Source: an uncultured Lachnospiraceae bacterium
GTDB taxonomy: Bacteria; Bacillota; Clostridia; Lachnospirales; Lachnospiraceae
DNA: 5,844 nt
Reading direction: 5' to 3'
NCBI GenBank assembly: GCA_900313265.1
Contig: OMRN01000374.1
Location: 1 to 5,844 of the forward strand
The notes beneath the pieces were generated by a model, which saw only the letters and a list, made by a program, of their open reading frames with translations, ran no database searches and was not told the origin of the DNA. Made by a program: the position numbers and the translations under genes. Below are positions 1 to 4,762 of the stretch, piece by piece. The stretch's first letter is position 1; each line of letters opens with the position of its first letter.

Positions 1-639
1 CATCAGTACAAGGAGATTTATGCATCTGCCGATGCATTCCGCGAGGATTTATACAAAATTTCGAATTTCTTAGAGGAACGTACCGGGATCAAACCGAAGT
101 TTTACCGCTTCCCCGGCGGAAGTTCCAATACGCTTACTCCGATTCCGATTCAGGAGTTTATTCATGTTCTTTCCGATGAAGGTATTGTTTATCAGGACTG
201 GAATGTAAGCTCCGAAGATGCTTCCTATCAGATGAAGGAAACCGGCGTAATTGCAAAGAATGTAATAAACGGTGTCGGAGACAACCGGATTTCGATTGTA
301 TTGATGCATGATTCCGTTGCGAAGAGAACAACGGTGGAAGCACTTCCGATTATTATCGAAACGCTTCAGCAGAAAGGCAACGTTGTATTCCTTCCGATTA
401 CCGAAGGCACAAAGCAGGTTTATCAGATCGGAGCCGGCGCTACGGATGATAAAAAAGAAGATGCGGAAGTGAAGGAGCCGGAGAAGGAAACCGAAACAAA
501 TGATGCCTCTGAAACCGTAAGTGATGAGGAAGAAAGCGTTTCGGAAGAAAGCATTTCGGACGAAGAAAAAACTTCCGGTGATGACAGTTCTTCCACGGAG
601 GAAAATAACGCCGGAGAAGAAAATGAATCCGAAGACTGA
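1..639 (+). CDS. Polysaccharide deacetylase (NodB/CE4), 3' part, with acidic C-terminal tail
   Basis: Frame 1 is open from the left edge to TGA at 637-639, giving 212 residues of a gene whose 5' end lies outside. CE4 enzymes use a divalent metal to remove acetyl groups from N-acetylated glycans such as peptidoglycan, usually outside the membrane. Visible motifs are RFPGG (36-40, the usual R-P-G substrate-groove motif), DWN (66-68) and LMHD (101-104, the late catalytic His motif). The first visible residue, His1 before QYKEIYAS, is probably the second metal-binding His of the HxxxH motif; that is inference, because the TFDDG motif and the first His are off the edge. The fold appears to end near residue 145. 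About 65 residues follow, roughly 29 of them Asp or Glu, with much Ser and Thr. There is no LPXTG sorting signal or C-terminal membrane helix. The exact substrate cannot be told. The bactofilin gene starts 104 nt downstream. Confidence 0.88.
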   Translation, partial: HQYKEIYASADAFREDLYKISNFLEERTGIKPKFYRFPGGSSNTLTPIPIQEFIHVLSDEGIVYQDWNVSSEDASYQMKETGVIAKNVINGVGDNRISIVLMHDSVAKRTTVEALPIIIETLQQKGNVVFLPITEGTKQVYQIGAGATDDKKEDAEVKEPEKETETNDASETVSDEEESVSEESISDEEKTSGDDSSSTEENNAGEENESED

Positions 640-679
640 CGGATTACATAGTTAACGGATGAAACGAATGGATGATAAC

Positions 680-691
680 CGTACATGTACG
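680..691. promoter_or_regulatory. 12-bp perfect palindrome in the deacetylase-bactofilin gap
   Basis: CGTACATGTACG is its own reverse complement and lies 52 nt upstream of the bactofilin ATG in the 104-nt gap. Such symmetry suits a dimeric regulator, but only one copy is seen and no convincing sigma-70 promoter flanks it. Operator function is inference. Confidence 0.25.
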
Positions 692-743
692 AACGGATAT
701 CGAACAGGAAACATGATGAAATTATAAAGGGGATAACTGTAAT

Positions 744-1646
744 ATGGGATTTTTTAATGATTTAAAAGCGGATATCGCTCAGGCGGTTGACGAATTAACG
801 GATACGGAGGGGGAAAACGTGAAAAAAGAATCTCGTAAATCGTTTGGAAAAAAAGCCAAAAAACCGACACCCGTAAAGATTTCTTCGGGAAATGATTCCG
901 AAGAAGATTTATTTAAAGGTGTGGAAGGGGAAGAGGAAAGAACCGAAGCCGAGAATGAAATCTGGAACCAGATCCGGTCGGATTTAGCGGAAGGTGAAGC
1001 GGCCGGAAATACCGATGACGCCGCGGAAGAAGATGACGGCGTCGAAGAACTTGAAGAAATTGAAGAAAACTATGAGTCGCATGAAAGCAAGTTCCATTTT
1101 GGGGAGGTGCCTGTGAGCAGTACAAATCATAAAACCGATTTCTTACACAAAAATACGAAACCTGTAAATTATACACTTCCGGAAGGCGAACTGTCCGATG
1201 AAGTCGGCGTTATTACGGCCGGAATGACCGTAATCGGAAATATCTATACACCCGGTCATCTTGAGGTATACGGAAACGTGGAAGGTGATGTGGAAGTGCG
1301 CGGTTCCTTACGTCTTCTCGGAACGGTTTCCGGTAATATCAAAGCCGGTGAAGTAATTGTCGAAACCGGAAAAATCAAGGGCGATGTAGAGTGCACCGGA
1401 GGATTTTCCATTGCAAACGGTGCCGTTATCATCGGTTCCGTAAGAGGTGGCACGGGCGCCATGATCGGCGGTGCCGTTAAGGGTGATATTGATATTCACG
1501 GACCGGTTACACTGGATTCTACAGCCATTGTAAAAGGAAATATCAAGTCTGCGAGCGTACAAATGACCACGGGAGCCATGGTGGACGGTATGTGTTCCCA
1601 GTGCTATTCGGATGTGGATTTAAGCTCGTTCTTTGAGAATATGTAA
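744..1646 (+). CDS. Bactofilin-type polymer-forming cytoskeletal protein with long acidic N-terminal extension
   Basis: The product has 300 residues. About 155-283 form the bactofilin domain (formerly DUF583): a run of short Gly-spaced beta repeats (for example VIGNIYTPGHLEVYGNVEGD, GTVSGNIKAGEV, GGAVKGDIDIHG) expected to fold as a right-handed beta-helix that polymerises without nucleotide. Family members form cytoplasmic or membrane-bound scaffolds that position cell-wall enzymes. The N-terminus MGFFNDLKADIAQAVDEL looks like an amphipathic helix that could bind membrane (inference). Residues 26-45 are basic and about 51-113 strongly acidic and probably disordered; most bactofilins have much shorter flanks. 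The C-terminus carries a CxxC pair (C284, C287) and ends SSFFENM. ATG 744 is preceded by AAAGGGG at 726-732, a slightly long 11-nt spacing. In-frame GTG codons at 819 and 1113 have stronger SD-like sequences. The neighbouring deacetylase gene suggests a wall-related role. Confidence 0.88.
   Translation: MGFFNDLKADIAQAVDELTDTEGENVKKESRKSFGKKAKKPTPVKISSGNDSEEDLFKGVEGEEERTEAENEIWNQIRSDLAEGEAAGNTDDAAEEDDGVEELEEIEENYESHESKFHFGEVPVSSTNHKTDFLHKNTKPVNYTLPEGELSDEVGVITAGMTVIGNIYTPGHLEVYGNVEGDVEVRGSLRLLGTVSGNIKAGEVIVETGKIKGDVECTGGFSIANGAVIIGSVRGGTGAMIGGAVKGDIDIHGPVTLDSTAIVKGNIKSASVQMTTGAMVDGMCSQCYSDVDLSSFFENM
1101..1115 (+). promoter_or_regulatory. Candidate internal ribosome binding site and GTG start within the bactofilin gene
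   Basis: GGGGAGGTG (1101-1109) sits 5 nt (from GGAGG) before GTG at 1113-1115, in frame with the bactofilin. Use of this start would give a 177-residue protein beginning at residue 124, keeping the whole beta-helix domain and losing the helix and acidic region. It is a better SD match than the one at the ATG. Use of the site is inference, since GGGGAGGTG also encodes ordinary residues (Gly-Glu-Val). Confidence 0.35.
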
Positions 1647-1652
1647 TTGATA

Positions 1653-1673
1653 GGCGCATCAGCCGAATGCGTC
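1653..1673 (+). terminator. Weak hairpin, possible terminator or attenuator between bactofilin and pyrH
   Basis: GGCGCAT (1653-1659) can pair with ATGCGTC (1667-1673) over a 7-nt loop, a 7-bp stem with one G-U pair, starting 7 nt after the bactofilin stop codon. The tract after it is short and broken (CGGTTTCTT), so termination would be partial at best. Its place suggests it sets the boundary between the upstream pair and the pyrH cluster. Confidence 0.35.
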
Positions 1674-1710
1674 CGGTTTCTTAAAAAAGATTAAGGGAGA
1701 AGAAATCTTC

Positions 1711-2406
1711 ATGAAAAGAATTATTATAAAATTAAGCGGTGAAGCGCTTGCCGGCGATAAGAAATTCGGATTTGACGAGGAAACCGTTAAAGGAATTGCC
1801 GTACAGATTAAGGAATTAATCGACAGCGGTTTTGAAATCGGTGTTGTGACCGGCGGAGGAAACTTCTGGAGAGGCAGAAGTTCGAAGAATATGGACCGCG
1901 TCAAAGCCGATCAGATCGGTATGTTAGCTACGGTTATGAACTGTATTTACGTATCGGAAATATTCCGTTCAGTTGGATTAAAAACCGAGATTTTAACACC
2001 TTTTATGGTCGGCAGTTTTACAAAACTGTTCAGTAAAGATCTGGCAGTCGAGAGTCTTCAGGAAGGAAAAGTCGTATTCTTTGCGGGAGGAACCGGACAT
2101 CCGTATTTCAGTACCGATACCGGTGTTCTTCTTCGTGCCATTGAAGTGGATGCCGACGTGATTCTTCTTGCCAAATCCATTGACGGCGTTTATTCCGCCG
2201 ATCCGGCGAAAGATCCCAATGCCGTAAAATACGATGAAGTCAATATTCAGGAAGTTATTGACAAGAATCTTCAGGTTGTGGATATTACCGCATCCATTCT
2301 GGCCAGAGACAACGAGATGGAGATGTATGTATTTTCCTTAAATGAGGAAAACAGCATCGTAAATACCGTAAAAGGCCAGTTTAAAGGGACTAAGGTTCTT
2401 GTCTGA
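1711..2406 (+). CDS. pyrH: UMP kinase (uridylate kinase)
   Basis: This cytoplasmic enzyme of the amino acid kinase family phosphorylates UMP to UDP with ATP, feeding UTP, CTP and UDP-sugar synthesis. The bacterial enzyme is usually a hexamer under GTP and UTP control. The 231 residues match the normal family length. Visible motifs are KLSGEAL (7-13, N-terminal phosphate-binding segment), GGGNFWRG (48-55), ADQIGMLATVMN (66-77, with the UMP-contacting Asp) and GGTGHPYFSTDT (126-137, the region of the usual GTGNPFFTTDT), followed by AKSIDGVYSADP (154-165). The start is supported by AAGGGAGA at 1693-1700 and by KLSGEAL beginning a few residues in, as usual. The next gene, frr, follows after 83 nt, the common bacterial order. 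In most Bacillota rpsB-tsf lie just upstream; here a bactofilin gene does, so pyrH may share its transcript or have a promoter not recognised here. Confidence 0.97.
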   Translation: MKRIIIKLSGEALAGDKKFGFDEETVKGIAVQIKELIDSGFEIGVVTGGGNFWRGRSSKNMDRVKADQIGMLATVMNCIYVSEIFRSVGLKTEILTPFMVGSFTKLFSKDLAVESLQEGKVVFFAGGTGHPYFSTDTGVLLRAIEVDADVILLAKSIDGVYSADPAKDPNAVKYDEVNIQEVIDKNLQVVDITASILARDNEMEMYVFSLNEENSIVNTVKGQFKGTKVLV

Positions 2407-2413
2407 TAAACGG

Positions 2414-2442
2414 TTTTAAATTTTTAAAAAATAAGGTATAAT
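2414..2442 (+). promoter_or_regulatory. Possible sigma-70-type promoter upstream of frr
   Basis: A perfect -10 hexamer TATAAT lies at 2437-2442 in the AT-rich pyrH-frr gap. With a 17-bp spacer the -35 position reads TTTTAA (2414-2419), a poor match to TTGACA, and there is no extended -10 TG. Transcription would start near 2449, leaving a leader of about 40 nt before frr. It would let frr and later genes be expressed apart from pyrH. AT-rich gaps make chance TATAAT likely. Confidence 0.4.
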
Positions 2443-2489
2443 AATACTTTAAAGTCAGGGTATAAAAAATAACCGGGGGGAGGAATACC

Positions 2490-3044
2490 ATGAACGAACA
2501 TGTAAAACCTTATGATGAAAAAATGAAAAAGACCTGCGATCATCTTGCTGCGGATTATTTAACCATCCGTGCGGGAAGAGCCAATCCGCATATTCTCGAT
2601 AAGCTTACGGTTGATTATTACGGAAGCCCGACACCGCTTCAGCAGGTTGGAAATATTTCGGTTCCCGAGGCGAGAATGATTCAGATTGCGCCCTGGGAAA
2701 AGAGCATGATTAAGCCGATTGAGAAAGCGATTCTTGCTTCCGATATCGGAATTACACCGAGTAACGACGGATCCGTGATCCGCCTTGTATTTCCGGAACT
2801 TACCGAGGAACGTCGTAAAGAACTTGTGAAAGATATCAAGAAAAAAGGCGAGGACGCGAAAGTTGCCGTTCGTAATATCCGTCGTGACGGAAACGAAGCA
2901 TTTAAGAAATTATCCAAGAATGCGGATATTTCCGAAGATGAAATCAAGGATATGGAAGACGAACTTCAGAAAGCAACCGATAAATATATTAAAGAAATCG
3001 GTGACATGGTAGAAGAGAAATCGAAGGAAATCATGACGGTTTAA
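2490..3044 (+). CDS. frr: Ribosome recycling factor
   Basis: RRF works with EF-G after termination to split the ribosome from mRNA and tRNA in the cytoplasm. The 184-residue product has the family's normal length. Recognisable parts are the start of the long helical domain with RAGRANPHILD (27-37), the small beta domain beginning VDYYGSPTPLQQVGNISVPE (41-60) with the IAPWEKSMI stretch (66-74), and the return to the three-helix bundle with FPELTEERRKELVK (101-114) and VAVRNIRRDGNEAFKK (125-140). These are the strongly conserved RRF segments. ATG 2490 has an excellent SD, GGGGAGG at 2477-2483, with 6-nt spacing, as expected for a highly translated essential gene. It lies between pyrH and uppS. 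Nothing is missing or unusual in it. Confidence 0.98.
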   Translation: MNEHVKPYDEKMKKTCDHLAADYLTIRAGRANPHILDKLTVDYYGSPTPLQQVGNISVPEARMIQIAPWEKSMIKPIEKAILASDIGITPSNDGSVIRLVFPELTEERRKELVKDIKKKGEDAKVAVRNIRRDGNEAFKKLSKNADISEDEIKDMEDELQKATDKYIKEIGDMVEEKSKEIMTV

Positions 3045-3056
3045 TGTACGGTCATG

Positions 3057-3071
3057 AGGAGGAGCAATATG
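3057..3071 (+). promoter_or_regulatory. Shine-Dalgarno that fixes the uppS start at 3069
   Basis: AGGAGG at 3057-3062 lies 6 nt before ATG 3069-3071. The earlier in-frame ATG at 3054 lies just upstream of this SD, so starting there would translate the SD itself as Arg-Arg and would have no good SD of its own. Confidence 0.8.
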
Positions 3072-3770
3072 CAGGCACCGAATCATGTGGCTATTATCAT
3101 GGACGGAAACGGCAGATGGGCCAAATCCAAAGGATTTCCCCGGACCGTCGGTCATGCCAAAGGAGCACAGAATCTCGAAGATATGCTTTATATTGCCGAT
3201 GAACTCGGCATCAAATATCTGACTGTTTATGCATTTTCCACGGAAAACTGGAAAAGAAGCGAAGATGAAGTAATGGCTTTGATGAATCTGTTTCGTCAGT
3301 ATCTGCGAAACGGATTTAAAAAAGCAGCAAGGAATAATGTACGTATTCGCGTGATCGGATATCGTCCCGGACTTCCGCAGGATTTACAGGAACTGGCGGA
3401 TGAAATTGAAGAATTTTCTAAGGATAATACCGGTCTTCAGTTTACCATTGCTTTAAATTACGGTTCCAGGGACGAACTGATTCGTATGATGCAGTCTGCT
3501 GCAAGGGAAGTTGCGGCCGGGAATTTAAAACCGGAAGAGATTGATGAGGAGTATGTTTCAAGTCATCTCGATACAAAAGATCTCCCGGATCCGGATCTTT
3601 TAATCCGCACAAGCGGAGAGCAGCGAGTTTCGAATTATCTGCTGTGGCAGCTTGCGTATACGGAGTTTTATTATACGGATGTACACTGGCCCGTTTTTGG
3701 CAAAGCGGAGCTTCAAAAGGCAATCGAATGGTACAATACCAGAGATCGCCGCTATGGAAACGCAAAATAA
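3069..3770 (+). CDS. uppS: Undecaprenyl diphosphate synthase (cis-prenyltransferase)
   Basis: The enzyme adds eight isopentenyl units in cis to farnesyl diphosphate, giving the C55 lipid carrier for peptidoglycan and other wall polymers. The 233-residue product is slightly short of the commonest family length but complete. Motifs are HVAIIMDGNGRWA (6-18, with catalytic Asp12), the AFSTENWKRS segment (55-64), and RTSGEQRVSNYLLWQLAYTE (180-199), which holds the substrate-binding Arg/Ser set and the metal-linked Glu199. The start at 3069 is preferred over 3054 because AGGAGG lies between the two, and because family members begin a few residues before HVAIIMDGNGRWA. At residues 97-98 this protein has Gly-Tyr where Gly-Asp is usual; this is outside the catalytic motifs, so activity should hold. 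It follows frr by 24 nt and precedes cdsA by 21 nt, so it is almost certainly co-transcribed. Confidence 0.96.
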   Translation: MQAPNHVAIIMDGNGRWAKSKGFPRTVGHAKGAQNLEDMLYIADELGIKYLTVYAFSTENWKRSEDEVMALMNLFRQYLRNGFKKAARNNVRIRVIGYRPGLPQDLQELADEIEEFSKDNTGLQFTIALNYGSRDELIRMMQSAAREVAAGNLKPEEIDEEYVSSHLDTKDLPDPDLLIRTSGEQRVSNYLLWQLAYTEFYYTDVHWPVFGKAELQKAIEWYNTRDRRYGNAK

Positions 3771-3791
3771 TATGATTTTTGAGGTTTAGTA

Positions 3792-4694
3792 ATGGTTTGG
3801 AAACGGGTGATTTCCGGTGTCGTCATTCTCATAATCACCATTGTTCTGGGAATCCTCGGCGGCCCGGTGCTTTGTACGGCACTTGGTATTATTTCCTGCG
3901 TCGGATATGTGGAATTTACCAATGCCACCAAAGTTCGTGAAGAAGGACATCGTTTTAATATCTTACAGGGTATCGGACTGGCAACAATTGTTTTTTATTA
4001 CGGAGCCATTCTTCTTCAGGACGATATGTATTGTCCGGAAGCCGTAAAAGAGTGGTTTACACGTACGGTCGGAACCTTTAATCTTTTTACCGTGTTAATC
4101 TTACTGATTTTTGTCGTAGGATTTATCGGTATCCTCTATGCGTATATTTTTACCTATCCCAAATTTAAATTTACACAGATTTCGCATGCGGTTTTCGGGA
4201 TGTTATATACCGGACTGACGCTTTCGTTTATTTATTATATTCGTGAGCTGCCCGGCGGTATTTTTCTCGTATGGATGCCTTTTATTTCCGCATGGTTTTC
4301 CGATACGGGAGCCTATGTGGTCGGCGTGACGCTTGGGAAACACAAGATGACTCCGAGGCTCTCCCCGAAGAAAACATACGAGGGAGCGGCAGGAGGAATT
4401 ATTACCGGAACGCTCGGAAGCATTATTCTCGGTATCATTTTTGCCGTTGTGCATAAGACCAGTCCGCTTGCAGTGCTTACGTTTGCCGGAATGGGATTTA
4501 TCGGCTCGATTGCATCCATGTGCGGAGATTTGGCGGCATCGGCGATTAAGAGAAATAACGATGTGAAAGATTTCGGAAAAATCATTCCGGGACACGGCGG
4601 AATTATCGACCGTTTTGATTCGGTCATTTTCACTTCACCGATGGTCTACTTTATGATGACGCTGCTGTTACAGCTTACGGATTTACAGCAATAA
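3792..4694 (+). CDS. cdsA: Phosphatidate cytidylyltransferase (CDP-diglyceride synthetase)
   Basis: This membrane enzyme makes CDP-diacylglycerol from phosphatidic acid and CTP, the branch-point donor for bacterial phospholipids. The 300 residues contain several hydrophobic membrane segments (for example about 7-37, 58-75, 97-121, 134-150, 157-170, 200-220, 229-244 and 276-296). The family signature runs from Ser250 to Asp276: SAIKRNNDVKD, then PGHGGIIDRFD, matching the S-x-x-K-R ... K-D ... H-G-G-x-x-D-R-x-D pattern in full. SDTGAY (170-175) and SPKKTYEG (191-198) are further conserved cytosolic segments. A modest SD (GAGG, 3781-3784) stands 7 nt before ATG 3792, and the Val-Trp-Lys-Arg-Val-Ile-Ser-Gly start is typical of the family. 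It lies between uppS and dxr, a common bacterial order. A 68-nt AT-rich gap separates it from dxr, the first break in the tight part of the cluster. Confidence 0.96.
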   Translation: MVWKRVISGVVILIITIVLGILGGPVLCTALGIISCVGYVEFTNATKVREEGHRFNILQGIGLATIVFYYGAILLQDDMYCPEAVKEWFTRTVGTFNLFTVLILLIFVVGFIGILYAYIFTYPKFKFTQISHAVFGMLYTGLTLSFIYYIRELPGGIFLVWMPFISAWFSDTGAYVVGVTLGKHKMTPRLSPKKTYEGAAGGIITGTLGSIILGIIFAVVHKTSPLAVLTFAGMGFIGSIASMCGDLAASAIKRNNDVKDFGKIIPGHGGIIDRFDSVIFTSPMVYFMMTLLLQLTDLQQ

Positions 4695-4700
4695 AATCAA

Positions 4701-4742
4701 AAATATTTCAGATAAAGAACATAAATATTTCTGATAAAAAAC
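4701..4742. repeat. Two-copy tandem direct repeat, 22-nt period, upstream of dxr
   Basis: Positions 4701-4720 and 4723-4742 match at 18 of 20 bases, differing at the tenth and seventeenth. Each copy starts with the 8-bp palindrome AAATATTT (4701-4708, 4723-4730) and shares TTTC, GATAAA and AAC. The spacing is about two helix turns, so two identical proteins could bind on one face of the DNA. It could equally be a local duplication in AT-rich DNA. Confidence 0.6.
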
Positions 4743-4758
4743 AGGTATTAAGTATAAA
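4731..4758 (+). promoter_or_regulatory. Possible dxr promoter overlapping the direct repeat
   Basis: TATAAA at 4753-4758 resembles a -10 element. CTGATA at 4731-4736 matches TTGACA at four of six positions with a 16-bp spacer, and falls inside the second repeat copy. Transcription would begin around 4765, essentially at the dxr start codons, implying a leaderless or nearly leaderless mRNA. The composition is AT-rich, so chance matches are likely. Confidence 0.3.
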
Positions 4759-4762
4759 ATAC

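Noticed and set aside
423..686. Minus-strand open frame of 87 codons, very Ser-rich
   Set aside because: It is the mirror of the acidic tail of the deacetylase: GAA/GAG-rich codons read antisense give Ser/Phe/Leu. No SD and no family resemblance.
659..727. 22-codon open frame in the deacetylase-bactofilin gap (MKRMDDNRTCTNGYRTGNMM...)
   Set aside because: It has no SD, is very short and has no attenuator-like codon run. Its stop falling at the bactofilin SD is suggestive of coupling but not enough to call a gene.
723..728. TATAAA just before the bactofilin start as a -10 box
   Set aside because: Transcription would begin downstream of the SD at 726-732, leaving the gene without a ribosome site, and the -35 match is poor.
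2435..2465. Repeated GGTATAA (2435-2441 and 2459-2465) in the pyrH-frr gap
   Set aside because: A seven-base repeat in an AT-rich gap is expected by chance. The second copy has no usable -35.
3442..3765. Minus-strand open frame of 107 codons opposite uppS
   Set aside because: It is fully inside uppS, including the conserved RTSGEQR region, and has no recognisable motif.
4203..4595. Minus-strand open frame of 130 codons opposite cdsA
   Set aside because: It lies wholly within the conserved coding region of cdsA and has a composition typical of antisense reading. The CdsA signature is intact on the + strand.
4695..4762. Intrinsic terminator between cdsA and dxr
   Set aside because: No GC-rich stem followed by a T-tract is present. 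The region is AT-rich with direct, not inverted, repeats.
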